Shown here in pieces: positions 34,985 through 43,525 of a stretch of 64,000 nt of DNA (the first letter of the stretch is position 1; every line of letters begins with the position of its first letter). The notes beneath the pieces are model-generated. The model worked only from the letters and a program-made list of their open reading frames with translations. It was not told where the DNA came from and made no database searches. This stretch comes from Collinsella aerofaciens (GTDB lineage: Bacteria > Actinomycetota > Coriobacteriia > Coriobacteriales > Coriobacteriaceae). The stretch is from positions 29,201 to 93,200 of the forward strand of contig NZ_JADPCJ010000004.1 of NCBI RefSeq assembly GCF_015670795.1, given 5' to 3'. The translations under genes and the position numbers were made by a program.

Positions 34985-36808
34985 ATGGCTATAGCGGCGC
35001 CCAAATCATATGACACCTCGCTCGGCGAGCTTCTCGAAGGGGTTGGCAAGGGGACGCATCAGCTCCCGGAGTTCCAGCGTAGCTGGACGTGGGATGACGG
35101 GCGCATCAGGAACATCATCGCGAGCTTAACGCAGGGGTATCCGATGGGAGCCCTCATGAGGCTCGAGTGCGGCGGCAGCGAGGTGAGGCTGAAGTACCGC
35201 GCCTTCGAGGGAACGCACGGCATCTCCCGCGAGCCCAACTACCTCGTTCTCGACGGCCAGCAGCGTCTCACCTCGCTCTACTGCTCGCTTTTCGGGAAAG
35301 ACCCCGTCAGCACCTCGAACGAGCGCGGCCAGAAGCTCAGCCGCTTCTACTACCTCAACATGCGCAGGTGCCTCGATCCGGAGGAAGACCGCGAGGATGC
35401 GATTGCCTCCATATCGGACAAGCGCGTCGTCACCGAGGACATCGGCCGCAAGATCGTCCTCGACCTCACGAGCCGCGAGCGCGAAATCGAGGAGCTCATG
35501 TTTCCCGCCAATCTCGTTTTCGACTCCCAGGGGCGTGACGACTGGTTTACAGAGTTCATTGAACACTATGGTCTCAAGTCCGAAGAGTACGCCCTTTGGA
35601 AGGATTTCAAAGAGAATGTCCTCAGGACGATGGAGGACTACAAGATTCCGGTCATCACCTTGGACAAGACGACGCCCCGTGAGGCGGTCTGCAAGGTCTT
35701 CGAGAACGTGAACACGGGAGGTGTCTCTCTTACCGTGTTCGAGCTCGTGACGGCTGCCTTCGCCACCTATGACTTCGACCTGCGTGGGAATTGGAACAAG
35801 GTCGTGCGCCCGCGTATTTGCGCCGAAAGCAAGGACATCAGAACGGATCTCATGCAGGGCGTCGACGAGACCACGTTTCTGACCTCCATGACGCTCTACA
35901 CGACGTATCGCGCGAAGCGCGCCGGCACCAAGGGCAGCACCAGCTGCAAGAAGAAGGACGTTCTGGCGCTGCGCTACGAGGACTACGTCGCCAACCTGGA
36001 CGCGCTGTTGGACGGGTTCGACATGGCGCGCGATTTGCTCATCGGCGAGTGCGTCTTCCGCATGCGCGACCTTCCCTATACGACGCAGCTCATCCCTCTC
36101 GCGGCCACCTGCGCCTACATCGGGCGCAAGGCGTTCGACCGGCAGCCCGTGAAGGCAATCCTCCGCCGGTGGCTGTGGTGCGGGATCTTCGGGGAGATGT
36201 ACGGTGGCGCCAACGAGACGCGTTACGCCAACGACATCGAGGACCTGGTTGCGGCGATAGAGGGCGCCGACTCGCAGATGCGCACCGTGAACGCCGCCTA
36301 CTTCCAGTCCACGCGCCTGCTGGGCCTTCAGACCAGAAACAGCGCCGCCTATAAGGGGGTCATGGCCCTCGTGTTCCGCGAGAACTGCCTCGATTTCGTC
36401 GACGGCGCACCAATGACCACGGTGAAGTCGATGGACACCCCGCCGGACATCCACCACATCTTCCCGCGTGCGTACTGTGAGAGGACGGGGCTCGAACGGA
36501 CGAAGTGGAACTCCATCGTGAACAAGACCCCGCTCATCGCGCGCACTAACCGGGAGATCGGGGGTGTTGCCCCTTCGAAGTACCTGCCGAAGATCATGAA
36601 GGATGAGCAGATCGACGGTGATGAGCTCCGTAGGCGTGTTGAGTCGCACCTCATCGACTACGACGCCCTCGCCGCCGATGACTTCGACGCGTTCTTCCTA
36701 GATCGCGCGAAGAGGCTCCTCGACGTCATCGAGCAGGCAATGGGCAAGGAGGTGCCCGACCGGGCATCTGACGAAACAGTAGCGGCGTTCGGTCACGTCC
36801 TGAACTGA
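34985..36808 (+). CDS. DUF262-HNH (GmrSD-like) restriction protein
   Basis: A 607-residue protein. The N-terminal DUF262 domain has QLPEFQRSW (from residue 26) and the signature LDGQQRLTSLY (DGQQR at 90-94), a ParB-like NTP-hydrolysing fold. The C-terminal part carries DIHHIFPRAYCE with His490-His491, then NSIVNKTPLIARTNREIGG, the DUF1524/HNH nuclease pattern. This is the GmrS plus GmrD organisation in one chain, known in type IV restriction systems that cleave modified (for example glucosylated) phage DNA. The ATG follows GAAGGAG. It is the largest gene in island 4 and likely its defence cargo. Confidence 0.88.
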   Translation: MAIAAPKSYDTSLGELLEGVGKGTHQLPEFQRSWTWDDGRIRNIIASLTQGYPMGALMRLECGGSEVRLKYRAFEGTHGISREPNYLVLDGQQRLTSLYCSLFGKDPVSTSNERGQKLSRFYYLNMRRCLDPEEDREDAIASISDKRVVTEDIGRKIVLDLTSREREIEELMFPANLVFDSQGRDDWFTEFIEHYGLKSEEYALWKDFKENVLRTMEDYKIPVITLDKTTPREAVCKVFENVNTGGVSLTVFELVTAAFATYDFDLRGNWNKVVRPRICAESKDIRTDLMQGVDETTFLTSMTLYTTYRAKRAGTKGSTSCKKKDVLALRYEDYVANLDALLDGFDMARDLLIGECVFRMRDLPYTTQLIPLAATCAYIGRKAFDRQPVKAILRRWLWCGIFGEMYGGANETRYANDIEDLVAAIEGADSQMRTVNAAYFQSTRLLGLQTRNSAAYKGVMALVFRENCLDFVDGAPMTTVKSMDTPPDIHHIFPRAYCERTGLERTKWNSIVNKTPLIARTNREIGGVAPSKYLPKIMKDEQIDGDELRRRVESHLIDYDALAADDFDAFFLDRAKRLLDVIEQAMGKEVPDRASDETVAAFGHVLN

Positions 36809-36900
36809 CCGTAGCGCATGCCCCGCAGGAGCAGGAGGGCGATGCGCTACGTGCCCTCGATACCACAAGCCCATCTTATTCGAATCAAGGAGTCGCCGCG

Positions 36901-37245
36901 ATGGAACCTCATAACGTTGCAAAGTACGCTCGCAAGCTGAGGCTTGCGATCGAGGAACGTGGTGCCGCCGCACTCGAGCGCGACGACTGGGCGGCGCGCT
37001 TCCAGGAGTTTGGCTTCGAGATGGATTGCGGTCACTCGTATGAAGAGCTTTACGGGCTCGCCTTGCATGATGCACAGGGCCTCAGGCGCGAGCTTGCGCA
37101 CATCGACGATGTACAGACGCTCGGCAACGCGGTCTTCTCGCAGTGCCGGTACATTACGCATTGGTCGATGGGGCCTTGCGAGCGAGAGCTCGACTGGCTG
37201 GAAATCGCGCTTGGGCGTCTCGAGGAGCTCGCCCACGACGCATAG
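36901..37245 (+). CDS. Small acidic protein downstream of the GmrSD-like gene, unknown
   Basis: A 114-residue, mostly helical protein (VAKYARKLRLAIEERGAAALERDDWAARF ... CERELDWLEIALGRLEELAH). The ATG follows AAGGAGTCGCCGCG, a good ribosome binding site, 92 bases after the DUF262-HNH gene and in the same direction. No family recognised. It could be an accessory or control protein of the restriction enzyme, or unrelated. Confidence 0.65.
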   Translation: MEPHNVAKYARKLRLAIEERGAAALERDDWAARFQEFGFEMDCGHSYEELYGLALHDAQGLRRELAHIDDVQTLGNAVFSQCRYITHWSMGPCERELDWLEIALGRLEELAHDA

Positions 37246-37390
37246 TCGTCGACCGGCTCGCGGGACGGTATCGGCACCAGGCTGCTTCACGTTTGCGCAC
37301 CACTCATCGAGTAGCCATAGGCTGCTTTGGTAAAATCGGAGAAGCTACCAAGACTGGCTTTTAACTGGAGATCGTTCGTCTATTTCCTCT

Positions 37391-37432
37391 GTGAGAAAGG
37401 GCTCCGTCCGAATCGAACGAAACCCTTTCTTG
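37391..37432. terminator. Hairpin between the last gene of island 4 and the att core
   Basis: AGAAAGGG (37393-37400) pairs with CCCTTTCT (37422-37429); a T-rich tail is short. It probably ends transcription from 36901. Confidence 0.45.
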
Positions 37433-37489
37433 ACCTGCGGAAATGTCAGTTTTTGGAAGATGGTGTTGAGAAGTGTCAGACCCCGAAAA

Positions 37490-37504
37490 TCACTCCCACT
37501 CGAT
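37490..37504 (-). other. guaA-type attachment core, copy 5 (left end of island 5)
   Basis: TCACTCCCACTCGAT; on the minus strand ATCGAGTGGGAGTGA (IEWE-stop), 12 of 15 bases identical to the guaA end. GATACTCATTTGATACTC lies about 75 bases inside the element and resembles arm-type sites at the other end. Confidence 0.75.
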
Positions 37505-37597
37505 AACGAGAACCGCAGGTAAACGCCCTGCCTGAAAATGCTCATTGGTATCTAGCAGCGTAAACCAAAAGAGCTGGCGATACTCATTTGATACTCG

Positions 37598-38848
37598 CTA
37601 ACACTCCAGGGCGTTTTGCAGCCAAGGCTCGGGTCCACCCTTGGCCGAATACTGGACTCGGCAGGAATCGCGGCACCAAATCTTAGTGCGGCCCTTTTTC
37701 GGCCTTAGGAAGACGTTGCCGCAATTCTTGCAGACAGCAAGCTCGTTGCCACCCGGGAAGAACACCTCATTCCATAGAGCCGTGATCAGGGAGTCCACCT
37801 TGATCTTCGCGATCCCTCGCCTATCGAACAAGGCTTCGTCGTCTACCGCCGGATTCATCCAACCCCACATCATCTGCCGAACGAACCGCATCGCGATCTC
37901 ACGGGGCTCTTCCCCTTTGTTGAAGCAGACACAGAGGTAATTCTGCTTGACGTTCTTGCCCTCGGCGTAATTGGTCGCGACGGGAGCTGAAAGGTAGTTA
38001 ACAGAATGTCCGTGCTTCAGCGCCGTTGACCAACCTCCGCCATCGAGCCTGGACATGAGAAGGGGCGCTTGATAGGTCGGCGAGAGAATAAGGTCCCTTA
38101 CGTCGAATGCGAGAGTGTCAGTGTTCCTCGCAAAATACGTGTTGAACGAGCACAAGCGGCGATACTGCGCATCATATTCATCAAAACAAGCGTAGCTGTT
38201 GGCGATCTTAGCGAAAGCGCCCCTCGAAAGACTATCCAAAGTGAAACCGGCAGCCTTCAGCGGATCATCGCTCAAGACGGAGGCGTCTCCTCCTTCAATC
38301 TCAGGAGGGTTAATCACGAAACCCAGCACCCTCGCGGCGATGACAATGTTGTTGCGCAGATCCATCCAATCTTGGAGGGGCTCGATGGACACCTCGTCGC
38401 AATCGCCGAACTCCTCGAGTTGCTCAAGGAATCCGTTCTTCGTCGCATCGTAGCCCTCGCAGAGGCGGCGAAGTGCGCTCTTGTTGATTACGTCGTTGCC
38501 GACTAGTTCGAGATATGCCTCATCCACAAGCCGTTCATGATCCATGCCGACGAGCTCGCCGCTTTTGAACGCTTCCTTTATGTCGGAGACTCCCCGGACT
38601 CTCTCCTCCTCTTCACCGAGTTCGAAGAAGCTCTTGGCGCTCGGCTGGCCAAACTTGTCACGGGACATAACGCCAAGCGCGTCAATTGCAGACATAAGCT
38701 GGTCGAAGTTGCGAGCAAGTACGAAGTCATTGAAGACCTTGGGCGTGACGTTTGCCGGATTGACTTTTAGCTCGTTGTTGGAATAGGCGCGGAGCACGAC
38801 GTGCTGCCCACCGGCACTCCTCCTGGCAATCGCAGTCTTACTCTTCAC
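37598..38848 (-). CDS. Zinc-finger protein in the att-proximal cargo slot, unknown
   Basis: A 416-residue protein. Only the C-terminus is recognisable: CKNCGNVFLRPKKGRTKIWC followed by RDSCRVQYSA, a CGNR-like zinc finger with four Cys. The N-terminal 300 residues are unassigned. The GTG at 38848 follows GGAGG; the TTG at 38860 is an alternative without a site. It is the only gene between the att core and the replication/integration block, on the minus strand, the same slot the HEPN-motif protein occupies in island 3. A pair of TGTACA boxes overlaps its upstream region. Possibly defence cargo. Confidence 0.68.
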   Translation of the reverse strand: MKSKTAIARRSAGGQHVVLRAYSNNELKVNPANVTPKVFNDFVLARNFDQLMSAIDALGVMSRDKFGQPSAKSFFELGEEEERVRGVSDIKEAFKSGELVGMDHERLVDEAYLELVGNDVINKSALRRLCEGYDATKNGFLEQLEEFGDCDEVSIEPLQDWMDLRNNIVIAARVLGFVINPPEIEGGDASVLSDDPLKAAGFTLDSLSRGAFAKIANSYACFDEYDAQYRRLCSFNTYFARNTDTLAFDVRDLILSPTYQAPLLMSRLDGGGWSTALKHGHSVNYLSAPVATNYAEGKNVKQNYLCVCFNKGEEPREIAMRFVRQMMWGWMNPAVDDEALFDRRGIAKIKVDSLITALWNEVFFPGGNELAVCKNCGNVFLRPKKGRTKIWCRDSCRVQYSAKGGPEPWLQNALEC

Positions 38849-38869
38849 CGCATCCTCCAATCGCTTCTG

Positions 38870-38926
38870 TGTACATGAGTGTACAGAGCATTTCGAATCA
38901 CTGCAAATATTTACGTAATTTTACAG
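38870..38926. promoter_or_regulatory. Paired TGTACA boxes and a TACGTAA site
   Basis: TGTACA occurs at 38870-38875 and 38880-38885, spaced by one helical turn, in the promoter region of the zinc-finger gene. TTTACGTAATTTTAC follows at about 38910, resembling sites near both excisionase genes and at the right end of the island. Confidence 0.45.
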
Positions 38927-39099
38927 TATCGGTGAGAGAAACTAGCGCTTCATATCCGCGTGATGTACTATTCCGTTTTAGAGCCTGTCTATTGTTAATT
39001 TTCGGAATTAGGTTTAGCTGGCTCGCATAAAGAAGGACGGCATAGCTTTTGCAGGGCCGCCGTCCAAAGAGCCCACTTCCAAATGGAAAGGAACCGGAT

Positions 39100-39282
39100 A
39101 TGGATTTTAGCACCATGAGCAAGGCTCAGAGGCAGACCTTGTTGCGCGAGCATGACCTTGAGGCGCCGCTGAGCCCTGAGGGTCTTGCATGCCGTCCCCT
39201 CTCACTCGAGCTCCGTCTCGAGGGAATCGAGGTCCGTCTGGCCGAGACTACCAGCGATAACACCTCGAAGGAGGTGAGCTAG
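39100..39282 (+). CDS. Small protein upstream of the primase gene, unknown
   Basis: A 60-residue protein, MDFSTMSKAQRQTLLREHDL ... RLEGIEVRLAETTSDNTSKEVS. The ATG at 39100 follows GGAAAGGA; the earlier in-frame ATG lacks one. It ends one base before the VapE-like gene, so it is in the same operon. No family recognised. Confidence 0.5.
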   Translation: MDFSTMSKAQRQTLLREHDLEAPLSPEGLACRPLSLELRLEGIEVRLAETTSDNTSKEVS

Positions 39283-39283
39283 T

Positions 39284-40516
39284 ATGGGCGAGGAAGATCT
39301 CGACATCCCCACCGTTCGCGGCGCAAAGCGTCGCGACCCGAGCATCTCGGAGGCGCGCCATGCCCTTGAGGAGCTTGGCCTCAACGCCGCGTACGACGAG
39401 ATGTGCACGGCTACCGTTGTCACCGGTCCTCTCCCCTGGGACCCCAACGCAAAGAGTCGCAATTGGAACGAGCTCGATGATGCGCAGCTCATCTCGCTGC
39501 TCGAGGACCGTATCGGCCTTCGAAGCGAGAAAACGCTCGGCAACGCGATGACGATCTACACGCGCGAGCGCTCCTTCAACCCGCTGACAGATGAGCTCGA
39601 TAACCTGGTATGGGATGGCAAGAAGCGCGCCGGCAGTCTGCTCTGCAAGTGCCTGGGCGCACAAGATTGCGACTACACGCGCGCCGCCGAGACCGTATAC
39701 CTGTGCGGTTCGGTCATGCGCGCATATCACCCGGGGTCAAAGTTCGACTACGTCCTCACCCTCGTCGGCGCGGGCGGTCTCGGCAAGTCTACGTTTGTCC
39801 GTAAGGCAGCTCTTCACGACGCGTATTTCACCGACTGCATCGGCGACCTCGGAAACGTCAAGACGACCGGGGAGGGTCTCAGCGGCAAATGGCAGGCGGA
39901 GCTTCCCGAGCTCAGCGGCATGAACGGCCACTCGCTCGAGTCGGTAAAGGCCGGCATCACCCGCGCCAGCGACACCTACAGGCAGGCCTACGGCAAGCGC
40001 GCCCACGACCACCCGCGCGTCACTGTTTTCGTAGCCACGACGAACACCATCGGATTCCTGAGGGAGAAGAGCTCCGGCGCCCGTCGCTTCCTCCCCGTCC
40101 TCTGCGGCATCGGCGAGATCAAGATGTCGGTCCACTCCCCCGAGTTCGCCTATGAGATCGCGCAGGTCTGGGCCGAGGTCGTCGGTTGGATGAAGCAGGG
40201 GGACCCTCGTTTCGGCTGCGCGCTCAGCGCCGAAATGGAGGCGGAGGCCATGCACCAGCGCGAGGGCTTCCTCGAGGAAGACCCGCGGGTAGATGCCATC
40301 AACGCCTACTTGGCCGATAACCGTGACCATCCCGTCTGCTCGCTTGAGATCGCCGAAAAGGTGCTCATGAGAGACCCGGACGTCAAACTGTGCCGGGAGA
40401 TCTGCGGCATTCTCAACAACGAATGCCCGGGCTGGAAGTTCGCCAAGAAGATCATCTGTGGCAGCTATGGCAAGCAGCGAGCTTGGCGCTACACGCCTCC
40501 CAACACTGAGAAGTAG
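39284..40516 (+). CDS. VapE/virulence-associated-E-like primase-helicase
   Basis: A 410-residue protein with an SF3-like/VirE ATPase core: Walker A LVGAGGLGKSTFVR, the ELPELSGMN segment characteristic of VapE (virulence-associated E) proteins, then the arginine-rich SGARRFLPV. VapE-type proteins serve as replication helicases of pathogenicity islands and phage satellites. A winged-helix-like C-terminus follows (LEIAEKVLMRDPDVKLCREI). The start follows AGGTGAG. A strong terminator lies just after it. It probably replicates the excised element from a nearby origin. Confidence 0.85.
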   Translation: MGEEDLDIPTVRGAKRRDPSISEARHALEELGLNAAYDEMCTATVVTGPLPWDPNAKSRNWNELDDAQLISLLEDRIGLRSEKTLGNAMTIYTRERSFNPLTDELDNLVWDGKKRAGSLLCKCLGAQDCDYTRAAETVYLCGSVMRAYHPGSKFDYVLTLVGAGGLGKSTFVRKAALHDAYFTDCIGDLGNVKTTGEGLSGKWQAELPELSGMNGHSLESVKAGITRASDTYRQAYGKRAHDHPRVTVFVATTNTIGFLREKSSGARRFLPVLCGIGEIKMSVHSPEFAYEIAQVWAEVVGWMKQGDPRFGCALSAEMEAEAMHQREGFLEEDPRVDAINAYLADNRDHPVCSLEIAEKVLMRDPDVKLCREICGILNNECPGWKFAKKIICGSYGKQRAWRYTPPNTEK

Positions 40517-40526
40517 GGCCTCTGTA

Positions 40527-40561
40527 GGGCCGGTGCCATAGGGCATCGGCCCTTTTCTTTT
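40527..40561 (+). terminator. Terminator of the VapE-like gene
   Basis: GGGCCGGTGCC (40527-40537) pairs with GGCATCGGCCC (40542-40552), followed by TTTTCTTTTCC. Confidence 0.85.
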
Positions 40562-40923
40562 CCTTTGCGAACAGGATCTTCCCAGCACGGTGCCGATGGT
40601 GCCGATTCTCACCCCAAAAGCACATCATAAGCGCACCTCGCCGATATTTACCGTCCTTGCGCCCGCCCCCTTCCCGACATTTATCGGCCCCATCGGCACC
40701 CAAAGCAAAACAGGCAGATCAGGAGCACGTGAGCCTCCATGGGGCCGCATAAACCGGCAACTCGATGGGCACCCGTGATTCACGCAGGGTTCCGGTTTTC
40801 CCATAACTACGTTTCCACCAATTGCATTTCGTAATTTACGGTATTTCTGTTGTCAAACCATAACGCTAAGCGTAAAATACGTTTCAATGCCATCCAATAC
40901 GTAATATTGAAAGGAGTTAGACA
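40562..40923. other. Non-coding region between primase and excisionase: tandem GGTGCCGAT and TACGTAA-type sites
   Basis: No gene. GGTGCCGAT occurs twice in tandem (40589-40597, 40598-40606) and once inverted as ATCGGCACC (40692-40700). Further right, TTTCGTAATTTACGG (about 40828), GCGTAAAATACG (about 40869) and AATACGTAATATT (about 40897) cluster before the excisionase start. The first group could be a replication origin for the VapE-like protein, the second excisionase or integrase sites. Both roles are inferred. Confidence 0.5.
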
Positions 40924-41133
40924 ATGACCAGCCGTTATTTGGGAGCAGTTGAGGTCGCCGAGCTGACGGGCATGAGCAAATCTTATGCATTCAAGTTGAT
41001 CCAAAGACTGAACTCGGAGCTGAGGGATCAGGGGGTCATCACTATTCCCGGCAAGGTGGAGACCGCGTACTTCAATCGCCGTATGTGCTCCGCCTCCCGC
41101 CCCGACATCGGTGGTGGCTCCCATGTCCATTAG
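40924..41133 (+). CDS. xis: Excisionase (Xis)
   Basis: A 69-residue DNA-binding protein: YLGAVEVAELTGMSKSYAFK is a MerR/excisionase-type helix-turn-helix, with ITIPGKVETAYF as the wing. GAAAGGAG precedes the ATG. Its end overlaps the integrase gene. The same gene in island 3 is frameshifted. It would direct excision of the element from guaA. Confidence 0.85.
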   Translation: MTSRYLGAVEVAELTGMSKSYAFKLIQRLNSELRDQGVITIPGKVETAYFNRRMCSASRPDIGGGSHVH

Positions 41134-42184
41134 CCGGGATGAAAAGCTTGGCACGTACACCGTGCAGGTCTGGTATAGGGACGCCCTCGGCGAACGCCGC
41201 AAGAAGACCCATCGCGGCCACAAGACCAAAGCCGACGCGCGCCGGTGGGAAGCGGATTTCCTCGCCTCGTGCGAGGGGCGCCTAGAGATGAGGTTCGATG
41301 ACTTCATCATGACGTACTACCGGGATATGGGTCCCCGGTTGAAGCCCGGCACCAAGCTCACCAAGGAGGCGATCATAGGCAAGTACCTACTCCCCTACTT
41401 CGGGGAGATGCGCATGTGCGACATAGTTCCCGCCGATATCGTGCGTTGGGAAAACCAGCTGCTCGCACGCGATTTGTCGGACACCTATCTTCACACCGTC
41501 TGCAACCAACTCTCCGCGGTATTCAACCACGCAGTCCGCTTCTACCGCCTGCCCTCCAACCCGATGCTCGTCACGGGAAAGGTGGGCAGCAAGAAGCCGA
41601 CGACCGAGATGTCCTTCTGGACCGCCGACGAGTTCGAGACCTTCATCGAGGCACTGGCAAATAAGCCCGAATCCTACCACGCCTTCATGCTCCTTTACTG
41701 GACCGGCATCCGCGAGGGCGAGCTCCTCGCCCTGAGGCCGATGGACTTTGATTTCGAGCGCGGCCTGCTCATGGTCCGCCGTTCCTACTCCCGCATCAAG
41801 GGGAAGGACGTCATCGGGACGCCCAAGACCAGGAAATCGAGACGGGATGTCCTCATGCCCGACTTCCTCCGCGACGAGATGGAGGACTATCTATCGACCC
41901 TGCCCGACCTCGAGTTCGAAGACCGCATCTTCACGATGACGAAGCACAAGCTCGCCGCGGAGATGAAACGCGGGTGCGCCTCGACCGGCATCAAGCGCAT
42001 CCGCATCCACGACCTCCGCCACTCGCACGTCAGCCTCCTGATCAACCTGGGATTCTCGGCGAACGCCATCGCCGACCGCATGGGGCATGAGTCGGCGGAG
42101 ATCACGGAGAACTACTCCCACCTGTTCCCCTCGACCCAGAGGAACCTAGTTGACGCCCTGAATGAGGTGGGCAGGCATGAGTAG
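41123..42184 (+). CDS. int: Tyrosine recombinase integrase of island 5
   Basis: A 353-residue integrase. The N-terminal arm-binding domain (LGTYTVQVWYRDALGERRKK) is followed by a core-binding domain and a catalytic domain with Arg in GIREGELL, HDLRHSH, MGHESAE and Tyr in ITENYSHL. The start at 41123 matches the N-terminus of the homologue at 29929; the GTG at 41111 is less likely. It overlaps both neighbours. Given the att cores at 37490 and 55606, the target is very likely the guaA 3' end. Confidence 0.93.
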   Translation: MSISRDEKLGTYTVQVWYRDALGERRKKTHRGHKTKADARRWEADFLASCEGRLEMRFDDFIMTYYRDMGPRLKPGTKLTKEAIIGKYLLPYFGEMRMCDIVPADIVRWENQLLARDLSDTYLHTVCNQLSAVFNHAVRFYRLPSNPMLVTGKVGSKKPTTEMSFWTADEFETFIEALANKPESYHAFMLLYWTGIREGELLALRPMDFDFERGLLMVRRSYSRIKGKDVIGTPKTRKSRRDVLMPDFLRDEMEDYLSTLPDLEFEDRIFTMTKHKLAAEMKRGCASTGIKRIRIHDLRHSHVSLLINLGFSANAIADRMGHESAEITENYSHLFPSTQRNLVDALNEVGRHE

Positions 42185-42605
42185 GCCAATCGTGGACCAC
42201 AAGGGAAGGCGCCGCTGCAAGACGGTCGCCTTCCGTATCTCCCCCGAAGAGGCCGAGCAACTCGACCTCATGGTCGCCCTGAGCGGCCTCCCGAAGCAGG
42301 AATACATCACAAAATGCCTCCTCGAATCCAACTTCACGGTGAGCGCGACGGTGAGGATGAGGAAGGCCCTGAAGGAGCAGGTCGGCCCCATCGTCGCCGA
42401 GCTGAGGCGCATCAGGAGCCCCGCCGAGATGCCCGATGAACTCCTCGAGTCCCTCGAGACGCTCTCCTCGTTCGCTGGTTCCTTCGCTCCCGAAGAATCG
42501 CCCGTGGAAGCCCAAGACATGCTCATCAAGAACCTCTGCCGCCCGAAAGAAATCGGACGCACCGACGGAAAACAGCCCAAGGAAAAGGAGAACCCCGATG
42601 ATTAA
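42177..42605 (+). CDS. MobC-like relaxosome accessory protein
   Basis: A 142-residue protein with a ribbon-helix-helix type N-terminus (CKTVAFRISPEEAEQLDLMVA, SGLPKQEYITKCLL), as in MobC/relaxosome accessory proteins that help the relaxase bind oriT. The ATG at 42177 follows GAGGTGGG; it overlaps the integrase stop. The homologue in island 3 is broken by a stop and a frameshift. Downstream neighbours include the relaxase at 43512. Confidence 0.75.
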   Translation: MSRPIVDHKGRRRCKTVAFRISPEEAEQLDLMVALSGLPKQEYITKCLLESNFTVSATVRMRKALKEQVGPIVAELRRIRSPAEMPDELLESLETLSSFAGSFAPEESPVEAQDMLIKNLCRPKEIGRTDGKQPKEKENPDD

Positions 42606-43077
42606 GGACACCTTCACCCGCAAGCCCGCGAACAGTTGCCAGGAAACTATCGTCGACATCCTGCGCGAGGAAGCGGCGCTCGCGGGGAGCGAGAGCCATA
42701 AGAGCATGCCCCTCCCCCTCATCGAGCTCGCCGCCAAACATGGCAAGGGACTAGTCGTCGACCCCGAGAAGCTGATCCGCTTCCACGCGCTCGACTGCTG
42801 GAACTCCGTGGGAAACAAGCTCGCCGCAACACCAGGAGCCCGAAGCGACGAGGCCCGTTTCCTCGAGGGAAGCCTTGCCGCGGCAGGCTGCGGCGTCTAC
42901 GTCGATTCGTTCTTCGACGTCGTCCTCGACAACTGGAGCGCGCTGGGAAGCTACACATACACGTTCCGCGCGCTCGCCGATATCGTGGAGATGGGCGTTG
43001 GCTGGCCCGACGACCATGTCTCCCGCACCGAGCTGGAATGCTGTCTTAACGAAATCATCGGGGGCCTCGATGAGTAA
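42598..43077 (+). CDS. Conserved mobile-element protein, unknown
   Basis: A 159-residue protein starting MIKDTFTRKPANSCQETIVD, mixed helical (FLEGSLAAAGCGVYVDSFFDVV, YTFRALADIVEMGVGWPDDH). It overlaps both neighbours (ATGATTAA before, ATGAGTAA after), so it is part of the mobilisation operon. No family recognised. Confidence 0.65.
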   Translation: MIKDTFTRKPANSCQETIVDILREEAALAGSESHKSMPLPLIELAAKHGKGLVVDPEKLIRFHALDCWNSVGNKLAATPGARSDEARFLEGSLAAAGCGVYVDSFFDVVLDNWSALGSYTYTFRALADIVEMGVGWPDDHVSRTELECCLNEIIGGLDE

Positions 43078-43525
43078 GAGCGCCAAGGTCATGAGTCTTC
43101 GGCTCTCCCCTGACGACTACCGCCGCCTGCACGCCTACGGCGTCTCAAAGGGCTTGACCGACAGCGCAGCCGCCCGCGAGCTCATCGCCGCTGGGCTCGC
43201 CTCCGACGGCCTGGCGCTCTACTCCACTGAGCTCGGAACCTATCTGCGCGGCGTCATGCAGCCGCTACTCGAGCAGCTCGACCACACGCTCGACGAACGC
43301 AACGCCGAGCAGGAGGACCGCATCGCGCGCGTCGTGCACCGTGCTACGCGCGCCTCTATCGTCGCGGCAATCGCGGCAGTCGAGGTCGAAAAGGGCACGT
43401 TCGAGGGCCTGGATGGCGTGAGCGCCTCGGACATCTACGCCGCTTACGACAAGCAAGCCGGCCTCATGCAGCGCGGCATGACGCTCTCAGAGGCGAGGGG
43501 GCGCCTTTCTGATGGCAAGTCGTAG
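43070..43525 (+). CDS. Ribbon-helix-helix type mobilisation protein
   Basis: A 151-residue protein: N-terminal KVMSLRLSPDDYRRLHAYGV and SKGLTDSAAARELIAAGL form a ribbon-helix-helix, followed by a long helix (LEQLDHTLDERNAEQEDRIARVV). It lies directly before the relaxase gene and overlaps it by 14 bases, the usual place for an oriT-binding accessory protein. Confidence 0.7.
   Translation: MSKSAKVMSLRLSPDDYRRLHAYGVSKGLTDSAAARELIAAGLASDGLALYSTELGTYLRGVMQPLLEQLDHTLDERNAEQEDRIARVVHRATRASIVAAIAAVEVEKGTFEGLDGVSASDIYAAYDKQAGLMQRGMTLSEARGRLSDGKS

Noticed and set aside
35126..36649. 507-residue minus-strand frame over the DUF262-HNH gene
   Set aside because: Antisense of a clear domain-bearing gene.
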